DNA of 64,000 nucleotides from Heliocidaris tuberculata (GCA_025618425.1 CM046836.1:11586061-11650060); one strand, 5' to 3'. Shown: positions 1-12,650, counted from the first letter of the stretch. A program made the numbers and translations. The notes: generated from the letters alone by a model not told the origin.

Positions 1-73
1 TACTCTGAGTATCTGTTTGGGTAGTCCTTCATCATCAGATCATACACCTCATCTCCACGTAGAGCTGTCAGAC
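1..73 (-). CDS. PHF10: PHF10 homologue, fourth coding exon (truncated by window edge)
   Basis: The acceptor is TCACGGCAG before 73. The exon completes a GGT codon and reads [20 protein letters not shown] then RYSEY, matching human [20 protein letters not shown] then KHAEY. It is still open at base 1, so the rest of the SAY domain and the PHD fingers must lie to the left. Confidence 0.92.
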
Positions 74-3000
74 CTGCCGTGACACATCATTGTTGGAGTA
101 TTAAGAGATTTATATATTTGAATTCAATAGCTTTCGCTATGAATAACAATAACTTTCCAGTAATATATCAATGACTGTATACGCCATAAGTTTCGTGATC
201 ATAGGATTTTTCGTGAATAGGATTAACCAGAGTATTTGCAAGTGGTTGCAAGTGGTTGAATCAGGAATTCTCAAATCTATAAACAAAAACGATGATGTAT
301 TTTTGCAAAGCGAAGTGGTGAATTTCTGACTGGGAGACAACAAATTCAACTGACTACTTATGTCAGCTGGGTTTTTACGGGTTTTTAAATTTGCAACCCA
401 CTCGTGTTACACAAAATTCACGAAAATAAATCCCCTTTAAAATATATGACATATACAGTAAATTGTGTTGAACTGCATACTTTTCCTACATTAAACATCA
501 TCAGAAACTCATCACTTATTTGGAAGGATTCACATCAAAATGCCCCTATGTAAAAATCCTTTATTCACCTTTTCTCTCCAAATATCAAAAGCAAATGGTT
601 GATATCATCACCAAGAAAGTGCAAGATGCAAAAAACATTGCAAGAAGTCTAAAAACAATGTCACAGAAATTCAAAATATTCATATTTTGAAAGGACACTC
701 ATACACCATTACAAGTCGAGTATCGGTCAACGCATTCCCCATGGGAACCAGGTGCTGCCTGTACTACGTCTAAGAGAAAGAGAGAAAGCAATAAACAATG
801 GATACTAAGTGTGTGTGTTCACAGACTACTTACCAAGAGTGACCTGTTCTTCTGTGACCACTCCCCTTTCTCTAAGGAATTCCTTCTCCTTGATGTCCAT
901 GACCCTCCTCTCTAGATCTGAGGTTCAATGAGAATTGGATAAAACAGTTTATCATTCTTACATTCATTTGATTCAAAATTTCTTTGTTTCCATGTAATAA
1001 AAAACAAACCCTATTTTTGGGGAGTGGGGGTGAGAAAAGATGTTAAGCATCATCTGAGCAGTAGTGAACCACTACTCACAGGGATTGTTGACGTGACCAG
1101 ATGTTAACAATTTATATCTTGCTACCTGCAGTGGTAATTTAATAGACAACAAAATGAATATATAAGTAAAGTCTTCTTTGGAATAGACCTGTGCCATATC
1201 CAACACCTATGTCTTCTTTGGAATAGACCTGTGCCATATCCCAACACCTGTGTCCTTAACATCACAAATTTCATTTGAAAACTGTTTATTTTTGTCTATA
1301 AAAGTCCTAATCAGGGCAAATTGGTAGCTTTTATTTAGATGGTTGTGTCACAGAGTAGAGTACTTTACCAAAACTTACTTGGGTATTTGCGCTTGAAGGA
1401 CTTGACTCCAAGAAACTCACTGATCTGCTCCTGGACAAAGTACCACTCTCCAGGATTGTCCTGAGGCCACTGGTACTCAAAGACATTTTCTGCAGGGAAG
1501 TGGCCCAAACTGACAGGACAGGGGAGGAACATACAAACACCATCACTGGAATATACAGGTTTTGTAGTTTTTCAAATTTCTGTTTACATTATTATTGGAT
1601 GAATCATTTGACAATAGTGTAGTTGAAACTTTCAGTCAGGCAAAGCACAAGAAGGATTGTATCATGTGTGAGTATGTCAAAAATTTAAGTACAAATAAAC
1701 AAACAAAATTAGTGATGCACCTTATATTTATATGCAAGACAATGACTGTAACCAATTGTTCACAGAAACCTCACACATTTCATGAAAAAAAGTAAAGCAA
1801 TAAAAACAAGGAACAAGGGATAAATTATCATCATTATTAAACATGGTTCTCTTGTAAATGTTATTATACAAGAAAAAAAGTGAAGATTCTTTTTGTTATT
1901 TCTGTACACTTTAAAGATAATTTGGACACAACTGGGAGGACTTACTCATCATCACTCTGGACTGTTGGAGTGCTAGTCCTGGACCTTTTGGGACTAGCCC
2001 TAGGGCTCTCGTCTATCAGCTCCCGGACTCTCTTCACAGGCAGTGGACTTCCCTGGAGACTATCACGATAGTCAAACTCACTGCTCTTTGCTGAAACAAA
2101 ACTCTCCATGCTGCACTCATCATAAATCTTTGGAACCTTTTCAATGTTGCTGTCATCACGATTGTCCTTGGTGCTTAGGTCTGCCACAGAGTCCTGGGTG
2201 TTCCCATCTTCCGATTCTAGGATCTGAGTATCCATGAGCTCTCTCCATCTTCAGGAGCCTGTGAGTCATTTTCAGTACTGTCCACCACTACTGCATCATT
2301 TGTACCTTCAGCATCAACATTGTTAACAACTTTCTCATCGGAGTCTGGTTTTTCTTGAACTTGATCATTTACTGTTGGTTGTTGAATGGATTCTGAAATG
2401 AGCTCCTGGCTGATTAGGTCAGCTACTACATTGCCTGTGCTGCCCTCAAATGAGGTTGATTCTTTGCCACTTTCAACGTAAACAGGCTCTTCTTGAATCA
2501 AACTATCCGAATCTCCTTTACCAGAGGATGAGTTTTCACTATCTTGGCATCCTTCTTCATCTACCTTGGCCTGATCGATTTCAGGTGTTTTTACCCCAGT
2601 TGGTGTTTCTAATAGAGTTGAGTTTTCCTGATTGTCCCCTGCCTGATCCTCTGATGCTACAGTGGTTTCTTGAATTACCTCCTCACTGGCTTCCCTCACT
2701 TTGGGAGATCCAGTGCTTCTCACTTGCACACTTCCATTTGGTTCCTGGTCTCCATCAGTTGTGTCCATTTCTTCCTGATTAATCTCATCTTGGTCACTGA
2801 TACCCGGTCTTGCAACTTTATCCAGGGTTTCCTCAGCCGCATCACCTGGAGCTCTTTCTCCTGCCTCTTCTTGGCTCAAGAAAACATTTTCTTGATCAGA
2901 TGCCGATGGTAAAGCTGCAGTTTGCATTGTTGAGTCACCTTCAAGCTCCTTATCCAACTCTCCCTTTTGAGCTTGGTCAGATATTTGCATGGTATCTGGA

Positions 3001-3380
3001 GCAGTTTGCTCATCCCTTCTCTGTTCAGATCCTTCTGCGCTTTTCTCTTGGGGAAGGGGCACATCTTCCTGATCTTCAGAAACCTTTCCTGCAGTATCAT
3101 CTGACTCTCTTGTAACAGTTTGGTCATGTTGTGAAGCTCCTTGGTCCTGAAACTCTCTCATAGTCTCAGGTACTCCTGTTCCATCTCCTGTTGACTGTTC
3201 CACTGGAGATCCTTCTTCACTAGATCCCTGGCCAGCGGTGCTTGCTGATGTTTCAACAGCAACTTCCCCAGTGTTACCCTGCACTTCAGCTGTTGGCTGA
3301 TCCTGACCAGTGCTCTCTACATCCGGACTCATCTCACCCGGTGACAGAGCAACATGGGGAAATTCAGGGGTGGAATCCAT
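1..3380 (-). CDS. PHF10: PHF10/BAF45a homologue, 5' part of gene (spliced, continues past the left edge)
   Basis: PHF10 (BAF45a) is a nuclear subunit of the PBAF SWI/SNF chromatin remodelling complex. Four minus-strand exons are visible: 3388-1946, 1509-1379, 917-834 and 73-1. Joined, they give a bipartite-looking basic cluster ([15 protein letters not shown]), then [51 protein letters not shown], which lines up closely with the start of the vertebrate PHF10 SAY domain. All introns have GT..AG ends and phases agree (2, 1, 1). The ATG at 3380 opens the acidic exon just after a good acceptor. The N-terminus is about 470 residues before the SAY domain against under 100 in human PHF10, and is rich in E, D, Q, S and T. 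A frame change occurs near 2239-2245. The C-terminal PHD fingers lie outside the window. Family identity is very likely; the exact N-terminus is less certain. Confidence 0.92.
834..917 (-). CDS. PHF10: PHF10 homologue, third coding exon (SAY domain)
   Basis: An 84-bp exon with acceptor CCTCAG before 917 and donor G|GTAAGT after 834. It encodes [20 protein letters not shown] then TEEQVTLG, matching human PHF10 [20 protein letters not shown] then TETQCTLG. Both ends are phase 1. Confidence 0.93.
1171..1252. repeat. Tandem duplication of about 40 bp inside a PHF10 intron
   Basis: The segment starting gtcttctttggaatagacct occurs twice head to tail (1171-1210 and 1211-1251) with about two differences. 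It looks like a recent local duplication. I see no splice or coding role. Confidence 0.85.
1379..1509 (-). CDS. PHF10: PHF10 homologue, second coding exon (start of SAY domain)
   Basis: A 131-bp exon. The acceptor follows a pyrimidine tract (CCTGTCCTGTCAG) and the donor is CCCAA|GTAAGT. It reads [37 protein letters not shown], nearly superimposable on human PHF10 LGFSYYPAENLIEYKWP..LGVTSFKRKYP. The first base completes a GAT codon begun in the previous exon, and the last A starts the AAT codon finished in the next exon. Confidence 0.93.
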
Positions 3381-3388
3381 TTTGGAAT
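1946..3388 (-). CDS. PHF10: PHF10 homologue, first coding exon (acidic N-terminus and NLS)
   Basis: The exon is bounded by the acceptor TTCCTTGCAG before 3388 and the donor GA|GTAAGT after 1946. Translation starts at 3380 ([16 protein letters not shown]). About 387 residues in the first frame are acidic and low in complexity, with many E/D/Q/S/T runs and no recognised domain, so probably disordered. That frame stops at 2217-2219. The following frame, open from 2250 down to 1946, carries the basic cluster and ends ...TPTVQSDDD into the next exon, like the KRRR..LGFSYYPAEN layout of human PHF10. Moving between frames needs a 2-nt deletion (or 1-nt insertion) in the GAGAGAG tract at 2239-2245. 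A hidden splice or a shorter isoform starting at the ATG at 2235 are alternatives. Confidence 0.85.
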
Positions 3389-5014
3389 CTGCAAGGAATA
3401 TGCAATGCAAGATATTACAATCAAGAAAAATTAAACTCTGAACCTTTCAACTGTGTAGAATTTCCAAATAAATACCATGTCTGTTAATAGTAGTATTGAG
3501 TCCAATTCAATTTATGGTCATTCTGCACATAATTACGTCAGTATCAGAAATTTTTTTCCCTTTTTACTTGATTAGACTCTCTACATCATATTTTACAACT
3601 ACATATTTGGATATCTTTTAAAAAATTAAAGAAACAAGACATTAACTTCACTAATGCCTGCATGAAGAAGAATTAGTCTAGACTATTTATATGAAATAAA
3701 ATAACATCTTAACTACAATAATACAAATGAAATTACCTAATTTAATGCATGAGCTGAGTAAGAAGTGAAAAATTCAAGAAGAAATTTGAAGAGGAAACTC
3801 GAAGTCGAACTCAAATTCTATCCGACATGTCCAACGCAATGTTTAACACTTCTATAAAAATAAATGGACCAGCACCAGTATATTGGCACAACAGAAAAAA
3901 AAAAACAACTATGAAAGAGAAAAGTGATAAAGATCACAGCAGAGTATAATTGAAAAGGGGAAAAAATACAGGGTAATCCGCCCTGTCCATTTACAAACAT
4001 ATTTATGAATGCGTGGGACTGTACATAACAGAATAGGGATCGGGGCACAATCTTGTCTCATATAATTGCTAATAATATATCAGTTATTACCTGACATGAA
4101 TATCATCTTTATCTAAACGATCAAAAGTTTCATAATGCGTATCATATTTACCTTAAACCACTGCCTAATGACGAAAAAAGAGGCTTTGTCTTCTTTTCTT
4201 TTGTTCCCGCGAGCATTTGCAAATTCGACTTATCTACGGTAGTTTTAAAAAATAATTGGAAACGAAAATATCAGTCAAAATTTGATGATGCACTCATACT
4301 ATTCCCTTCTTGATCCCCTGTCTTGTCAGTCCATGGGAAGGGGGGAGGGGAGGAGAGGGGGAGGGAAGAGAGCCATTGCTTCCTCCCTGAAAGTAAGGAG
4401 AAATATAAAGAATGAAAATTAAAACTGCGAGGGATTTGGTTGTCTCTTGTCATTTTAACAATACTACAAACTATCACTATCCCATTTTTTTTTCTAAAAA
4501 ATAAAAATAAAAATACAATTAAAAGAAAAATTATAATAAATCATGCAGTTTTCTTTTCATTAATTTTTTTCTTCTCGTTCTCTCGTTCTGTTTCCCTTTC
4601 TCTTCCTGTGGGTCCTATTCTGTATTTTTGTACCCCTTCAAGTGCCGCCTTGTCCATCTACCCCCTCTGTTCCCCCCCCCCCCACCACCCGACACGCCCA
4701 CTGATCGGTTTGTAATTTTTACATATCTTTTGGCTCATATTCAATGGAAATTACAGTACATAATCATTAATGTTTATAAATTACTTGTCTATACAGTACG
4801 TCTCAAAAATTTTACACTTGAAAAAAGTCTCCCCACATATATATTTCAAAATATTTTCAGAATATTTTAATACCTGTGGATAGCCTAGGGTATCTTCTAT
4901 CAAAATTTAATTAAACAGGAAATGAAACTTACAACAGAAACTTACAAGTCTGCATTTTCAGATTGAGCTTGCAGTTACTTTGTTTCTATGTTTCAATTCA
5001 GCATTGTTTTTGAT
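3389..5014. other. Upstream of PHF10 coding start: probable 5' UTR/intron and promoter area, no ORF of note
   Basis: The acceptor before 3388 implies at least one non-coding first exon upstream on the minus strand. A possible donor (TTTAAG|GTAAAT on the minus strand) lies near 4150, after a stretch without obvious repeats (4153-4230), but I cannot prove it. The rest is AT-rich, with a C-run near 4672-4683. Confidence 0.35.
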
Positions 5015-5215
5015 ACAGTGATTGACTGATTATACTGATTGATTGTTTGATTGGTTGACTGACTGACTGAATTAACTGACTGACTGATTAATTGATTAAT
5101 TAATTAATTGACTAACTGATTAATTGACTGATTGACTGATTGATGATTAATTGACTGTTTGATTCATTGTATGGTTGAATACCTGATTAATTGATTGATT
5201 ACTTGATCTTTCTGT
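5015..5215. repeat. Degenerate tetranucleotide array (GATT/GACT/AATT)
   Basis: Imperfect repeats such as gattgactgattgactgatt run for about 200 bp with many interruptions, typical of an old microsatellite. Confidence 0.8.
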
Positions 5216-5441
5216 ACTGAACATCCTTGGTGAATTTCTTTTTCTGACTTCCAGAGTAGGTCAGCATAAAATTTAAGAAACTCACGAAAAAGTAACATTT
5301 CAAAACATTCAATAAAATGGTCACTTTCTCACTCAAGAATTCTTAGTTTAAATGCAGGGCTTGTAAAAATCACATGATGCTCCCTGAAAATAGCAGATAA
5401 CTATAAAGATATAAGAACTATCGTTTTTGTTTCTCTCTTTA

Positions 5442-5447
<6 letters not shown>

Positions 5448-5483
<36 letters not shown>
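5448..5483. repeat. (CT)n microsatellite
   Basis: About 18 uninterrupted CT units, followed by a short CT-rich tail. Confidence 0.95.
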
Positions 5484-5493
<10 letters not shown>

Positions 5494-8400
5494 ATCCTCT
5501 CTCTACCCTTCTCTTCCTAAATATCATAATTATGAACCTGTATTGGTAATATCATAAACTGAAGTTTTGATGCAACACAACAAATACACATCCTATCTCC
5601 ATGGCAACATATTCGTTGATTGCAACATATTACGTAACTTTTTCAAACTCAAGACATCCTCGAAGGACGAGTACCATCAACAACTCCGTTTTCTCTCTGT
5701 TACCCTTGGCAACATGGCCACTCAATGGAATTAGACGTATAAAATTGTTTTCGTCTGTAGATGCACGCATACATTACTGATCTCTATGCCTAGGAAATGT
5801 TATACCGGTAACGTAATTTGCAATCTTCTCGGAGGAGAGAGAGAATATATATCTAGAGTTATCTGCCCATTTATCTCATCTGCGTAACCAATGGCAACTA
5901 ATACACCTTGCAATTTGGCGCTCAAATTTTGAAGGACATGGCAGAGACGCAAAATTGATGTATCGAGGTTTGTATGTCGTCTGATGGTGAAGAAGAAGGT
6001 TAATGGAACAGTATAGTTGTGGTAATGTTTGCAAGGGATTTTTTAGGCTAGGGCTACAGATTGCGATGAGTAGGCCTAAAGTAGTTTCTTTCTTTGCAAT
6101 GAGTATGATTTTGTCTACTTCTATTCTCCTTATTCAAGATCTATGTCGCGTGTGTTAAATAAATCTTGGAAATTTGTCAACGTTTTCAAGTAAAACACAT
6201 TATTAAAGCATATGTGTTTAAAATGTTTCATAAACTGCGGCTACATGTATATTAGTATAGAATCACCATCTCTGTGTACAATTAATTTCATTCATGTGTG
6301 TGTCATTACGATTAATTACATGATACAGCTGGATGCGTAGTTGGATGTGTTGTAAAGAAGTTACATGAATACATTCTTGTAATCGTATATTTACGAATGA
6401 TGACGGACAATACCCGAATTTTGAGAGAAATCATGACTATAAAGTGTGAAAAATGCAGTTTTATACATTGTAATAGATATCCAGTATATACCACTTGCTT
6501 TAATGATGGCGTATCCAGATGCAGCTGAAATGAGGGGAGGGGCGCAATCTGGCCGCTATCGAAGTCAACGAGGCAACGCGTGCCTTAGACCCACTGCAGG
6601 TTGTATTTTTTTCTTTGGGCCTCCAAAGGAGAGGAGGAGGGGGGGGGGGGTGGACTACGCTGGCTTCAATCTATATTGTGGATAAACTCTTTTTTTTTGG
6701 GGGGGGGAGGGGGCTTTTTTAAAATTTTGTTTTGAGGTAAGAGTATTGGAGGCGATATTCTGAAGATATTAATTAAACGTCATTTTGGTAAAATATGATG
6801 TGACAATAATAACCCAAAGAAGTAGGCCCTACCTTAAAATAATTTACGCCTTTTTACACTTACGAGTATAATTGATAACACAATCTCTAGTTTTTTTTCC
6901 ATCAAAAACTACTGCGTGGACAGACCCAAGAGTTTCAGGGGCTTTGCAAGACGTGGGGATGGGTTTGTTTTTTTTTTTGGGGGGGGGGGGGCAAATAACT
7001 TTTTACCCTTAGTATATTATCACACGACATGCACGATGAGAAATGTAAACCCAGTTACGAATTGGTAGTATGTACTTATTTTTACTTTGCTATTCCGTCA
7101 GAAAACTTGTATAGGCAAATATGGTTTAAAGCGCACTCACCGACGCCCCCCCCCCCCCTCCCCACGCATTAGGGGTTCTAGCGACGCCCTTGGCTGTAGT
7201 GTCAATCAATAAGGATTTGGGGAATGCGAGATGGGAAGTTAGATGAAAAAAATATCATAATAACAGGAGGATCTCGAGGCGAAAATTATCATCTGCAAGA
7301 TCTAGCCATGCATATCAAGACATACAATATTGGATTTATGAATCCCCCGCCGGCTAACAGCCCCTCACTTTGCGGGAGACCCGCTGTGCGCACGCCCGTC
7401 GCAGCGGTCCCTTCTCAATAGGGCACTCTTTTGACAGTACTCGATAAAAGAAAACAATATGGAGGTCGCCAGAGGTCTATTTTCTCCTTTTTTTCTGCCG
7501 TTCCTTTTATTTCCTTTGCAGCTCCTTGAATAGAGCAGTTGTATGTAGTGTAGATGCCACACGCACATGCAGAATAACTAAAAAAAAATTTTTTTTCTTT
7601 CTTTCTTTTTTTGCGCGCTGGGACACAGATGTTGAAGAAAGCACACAATGGAAATATAAACCACTGCAATGTTTGGGCAGAAACATTCTGTAAACAGATA
7701 GAAGAAAAATCAATAGAAAAAACGTGAGAAAGGGAAAGAAACCCGAGGAGTTTCTGTTGAATAGGGTCACGATGATTGAATAAAAATGAGAGAAAAGGAA
7801 AACGAGAGCTCTTGTGTGTATATTATATGGGACCGTCGGGGTAATTTGGGGACATAAAAACGCATGAATAAATTGCGCTTCGAAAGGACGCATTGATCAT
7901 ACAATGACAAAAAAAGGATACAAACAAATTATTGAGGATCTAATGACAATGTTCCTGCTTTAATGTGCTTGTTATTGCAGACAGTGATCCAAATTTGAGA
8001 GGTGGGCATTTATGCATTCTACAGTATATGCAAAAGGCTAGGCGTTGACGCGCGTCCGTTCATAATCCCAAAATGAAAAACCTTGCTCGCACTATACTCT
8101 ATATCGTCTGCTTGTGCTATATGCACCGTGGAATTGGACGCACAATCGTGTCAACGGCCAATTTGCATCCGATGACCGGTGGCTCACTTATCTGCTAGCA
8201 AGTGAAAGGATGCGCTCCGTATAGACAATAGGAGTAAACGAGATCCGTAATCATCTGTGACTGAGGGAGAGGAGAAAGGATGATTATTTGTGAAATGACT
8301 GAATGAAACCGCGAGCGCAAATGATGTTGTAGAGAAATCTCTTTTTTCATCATTCGCAATTTTCAATTCCCTGCAGCTGCACATGTTTTCAGCGGTTCTT

Positions 8401-9080
8401 CATCTCATCCACAGGGAGGAGTTGCGGCGTTGAGCATTCGCCTGCTACCGGTGAGTTGTAATGGTACATTCTGTGTTAATTGTTTACTGCATGAAAATAT
8501 TACGATAACGATAACATTTATAACTCTATATACATGCATTGTTACAAAAAATATAAAATCAAACATAAACGATACCATGAATAATGATGATGATGCAGAG
8601 AGGTATCCAAAACAATTCGACCTGGATGGAAAGCCTGAGCAAAGAGACAACTCCTTGATTCTGTTGATAGGTTACATTTTGAACATCAAAGAAGATAGCC
8701 AGGTTTACTTCAGTATATATAAAAATATAAAAGCATTCGATTTGTTTAGATATTTGAATAAACCTCATTTTGATAGAAATTAAACACATTTGGACAGCCG
8801 GGTGCATCATTCATTTCATGTGATAATATTGTTATTTAGTTATTTTGAAGAATTTTTGATGTGCTCTTTCTCATCCTCACTTTGGTTCTCACTTTACCTA
8901 ACTGGTTAGTCATTGCTTACTGGTAACTAAAATAATACTATTGATTAAAGCATCATAATAGTTGCGCATCTTTCATTACACCATCCTGCAATATTCCCTT
9001 GGTGTAGGAGGATGGTTAACTGACTGCATCGGAGTAGAAAGCACGTCGAACAAACTGAGTCATAATCAAGGACATAGTAT
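5484..9080. other. Gene-free stretch with G/C homopolymer runs
   Basis: No conserved coding sequence seen on either strand. There are G- or C-runs of 8-12 near 6640, 6700, 6978 and 7147. A CCAAT box (accaatgg) near 5888 and an E2F-like TTTGGCGC near 5916 sit together and could mark a promoter, but no exon can be tied to them. Confidence 0.4.
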
Positions 9081-9335
9081 ATGTGTGTCATCTCTGCGTG
9101 ACTCTCATTACACTAGACAATGCTGAAAGTATAGGTTATAATATGGCTGGTCTGCTCGACACAAGGCTAGTCGAGATAAATTTTAATTGGAATGTAATAT
9201 AAGAATATTTCTTGCACTCCTAGGTAAAAATGTAACAACCTACTCTGACAAAATATGTGTGCTCTGCGTGACTCTCATTACATTGGAAGGAGTATAGGCT
9301 CTGCATGGCTGGTCTGATGATAGGGGCTAGTTTGT
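9081..9335. repeat. Pair of direct repeats, about 170 bp apart
   Basis: The string ctctgcgtgactctcattac appears at about 9092 and 9262. Each copy is followed by a diverged block ending in atggctggtctg. This looks like an old tandem duplication. Confidence 0.7.
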
Positions 9336-11188
9336 TTGTTTTTATTTCCGTATACAAATGACACACACAAATACATAATTCACTAAAAAAAGTATATTAG
9401 CGGTAATAGATACAAAATATGAAAATGATATAGGTAATTTTCAAGTATGTAGAATATACGCTGGTAGTCCATATTCAGCTGCAATATTAGATTGCTGCTG
9501 CATGGTCTTCCATATGGAGCCAGTTTACGAACATGAAAATAATTACATTATTATGCAAGTTGACCAAAAAATAAAACACCCATCCAAACTCAATCTCCAG
9601 CTATGGATGATGTTTAATTAGACTGCATTATATGATAAGACATTTTAGAATGGACTCCAGACATAAATCATAGTATATTATTTGAATTTTTCTTACATTT
9701 TGAGATAAAATCGAAAAGGGATATTTCCTCTGATAATGAATGTTCATTTATTGTACTTGTTTAAGGCTTTTTATAGGTGGAATGAAAAAGGTCGAAATCT
9801 GTCTTGAAGTGACTGCACATCATTTAGCTACAAGAAAAACTTTTGTCAATAGATATTTTGTCTCTATCATTTACCTTTGTATTCTAGGCCTATACGTCTA
9901 TTTTTTTGACAAAAACCACGGTCAACAGCCAACAACAACAACACCGACAAGCAATATTTTTAAAAAGTCTCTTATTTACAAATTTCATGATATGAAAAAG
10001 ATTTCACCAAGTATTTGCCTTTCCTGGTCTCTTGCTGTCCATGATACTTTTGGAATGTTGCTTTGAAATAAGAATAAAAGATCAAAAGAAATAGACAAAT
10101 ATAGCATTTTGTTTTGATAAAAACATAATTTTGTACAAAGTCAACGAAACTGGTACCAAAATGTATAATCTCGACGAAATAATAACTGTAATGAAACTAA
10201 AACCTGGTTTGAATCAGTGCAATATGGTGAGCAGATGTTTCCCTTTTAATGCCGAAGCTTGTATAGTTTTTCATCCGACAGCTGTGTACTGGAACTTATG
10301 ATAAGTCATTTTGTGTTCCAGAGTATTATATGCCTTTTTTAACATCCGCCGTGGATTTGTACAGTAAATAAAGTAGCACACCCACCAACTTACGGGGTAT
10401 AGGGTCATGAATAACATTTTGTGAAATTATATTTTCTCATAACAAAATAGGGATTAAAAATCATAAAAAGCAGAAGTAATGTAGTATTTATGAAAAGAAA
10501 ACTAGAAAAAGAGGCAAGATTAATTAGATAATTCAGGAAGTGCATTATCATCGTTTTCCCAATGATCATAACTTAACATTAGTGGTGTACAGTAACATGG
10601 GTACATACATGGGGGGTGGGGGGGGGGATCTTATGAGGTGAGTAAACTGTAAGGGAGCAATGAAAGAAAGCCTAAAAGTCTAATAAGGGGGTGGCCCATA
10701 ATTATTCTCAATCTCACGTATATTTCCCCTTCTCTTTCTCTCTCTCTTGCCGTCTCTCTTTGTAATTTTGATTTATGTTTCCATTAAATCGGGGGGGGGG
10801 GGACTTTGTTCCCTCCTACCGTATAGCTACGCTATTGCTCAAAGAAATATCCCATTTGAGAGTCTTTAATTATACTTTGTACATCATTCCCGTCAGAAGG
10901 AAATTTATCATTCTATTTTAATTCATATCTCGGAAAGTTGGCAGCCTTGTAAGGAAAACACAGACAGCATACATTGTGTGAAAACGATAGCGCCTTTGAT
11001 TAAGAACTTTGTTATAATAACGATGTCAAGTTTTCCTTTGTAATGTATAGGCAATTAACCCTACTTATGCCATAATTAATTGTGATTGAGCTCGCTTGCT
11101 TGTCGATCCTTGTTATACAGTCTGCTGCATTGACCTTCATTAGGTCCATGATTCAATCACAGGGAACACAATTGGATAGAAAGAAAAA
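9336..11188. other. Gene-free stretch
   Basis: AT-rich with G-runs near 10612-10627 and 10791-10801. The block after the second run ends in tagctacgctattg, which resembles the end of the CAGTGGCG-type elements described at 40548 and 47434. I see no credible exon. Confidence 0.4.
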
Positions 11189-11310
11189 AGAGAGAGAGAG
11201 AGAGAGAGAGTGGGAGAGAGAGAGAGAGAGAGAGTGGGAGAGAGAGAGAGAGAGAGGGAGTGTGTGTGTGTGTGTGTGTGTGAGGGGGGGGGGGGAGAGA
11301 GAGAGAGAGA
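11189..11310. repeat. Compound (GA)n/(TG)n/G-run microsatellite
   Basis: (GA)n blocks interrupted by TGGGA, then (TG)n at 11261-11281, a G-run and another (GA)n. Confidence 0.95.
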
Positions 11311-12009
11311 TGAGGAATTTTTGTGTACGAGCCCACGGAAATAAATATAGTCCATATTCATGGCACTATTTCCTCTTTCTTTTAAGTACCAATATCAAAT
11401 CAAGGTAAAACGCCATGAGTTTGACATGTGTCACATTTTCTAGGTGTCATTTTGATTCGAATCCAATTCAATTTTTACAAGTGACTGCCCAAGAAAAGCT
11501 ATTTCTTCTTCTTTCCGAAATTCATTTTATGGTTAGGATGACGGCATATATACATGTAAATTTACACTTTGTTCAAGTTCAAGTTCAACAGCCTACCGTT
11601 TCTAAGATCATGTGATCTATTCTCTACTCTTGCTAATGAAACAAGATGTTGCGAGATTTTTAACAGTAAAAACGATAAACAATTAATCTGAGACACAGTA
11701 AACAAAGACTATGAAGAAAAAAAAATCTTAACAAGAAACAACAGTAAGAGAATATTTTGTGACTTTAAAAGCTTGTGAACGGAAGATAGCCATGGATAGT
11801 AAAGCCTGAATTTCTGCCGAGTTGCTTGTAGAAATAAAGTGCATTAGTGCAATCGTTTGTGATCACTGGAAGGAGGGTGAGTGTATAAAACTGTGTACCA
11901 ATTAACCTGCTTATTATCATGAGTATAGCTCCAAGCATACGCATAAAATCAAATGAAATCCAATAACAGTGTTACCCATTCGATTTCGTTTTCTTAAAAT
12001 GAACAGCAG

Positions 12010-12650
12010 GACGTTGTCTATAGAGAAGATGTGGAAAGGGTGGGGTACATTGGATTGGAGGAGGAGGAGGGGGGGGGGGTGCTGGTAATAAGCAGTAGCT
12101 CTTACTTCAACTTGGTGTATACCCCTCACTTACTTGGCATCTAAACCTTGGAGACACTATCCGGTGAAGATGTTGAAGTCGGGGAGTGGGGGAGTAATAG
12201 GTAATTCAATTGCTCCAATTTTAACCATTTGTATCCATGTTCTATACGCCTACGCCACTAGCAGACACTCTCTGAGGTGCATGTTGCTTCTTTTTTTTTT
12301 GGGGGGGGGGGGGGCTAAATGGAAGGGAGGAATATGTCATTCAGTTGCTCCTGGGTGTATTCCTAATAACGTATACCAAACCAACACGTGCCCCTAGTAG
12401 ACATTGTTTCGGGAACATGTTGATCATGGTTGATGGGGGCGGGGTATAAGAAATTCGATTGTTCCCATTTTTACTACGTGCATTCCATTCCTAAATGTAC
12501 CCCAGTTATGACTGCCTCGGGATCATTTTTTTTTTTTTACAGGGAGTGGGGGTAATAAGCAACTGAAGTGCTCCCATTCTGACAATATACGATATATCCT
12601 TATACTTCGTTTGCATGTGCCCCTGGCAGTTATCTTTTTTTGCGGGGTAT
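12010..12650. repeat. Divergent tandem array, unit roughly 125-140 bp, four to five copies
   Basis: Blocks recur in the same order: G-rich run, taataagcaa/taataggtaa, ttgctccca, a stretch with ATAC and gcatgtgcccctagcagac, then a T-run and the next G-rich run. Copies begin near 12060, 12180, 12300, 12430 and 12540. They are diverged, so this is an old minisatellite. A 14-base G-run (12301-12314) follows a T-run in one copy. Confidence 0.65.

Noticed and set aside
2450..3487. Several plus-strand ORFs of 80-110 codons opposite the PHF10 exon
   Set aside because: They are antisense shadows of the acidic coding exon, whose codon composition keeps other frames open.
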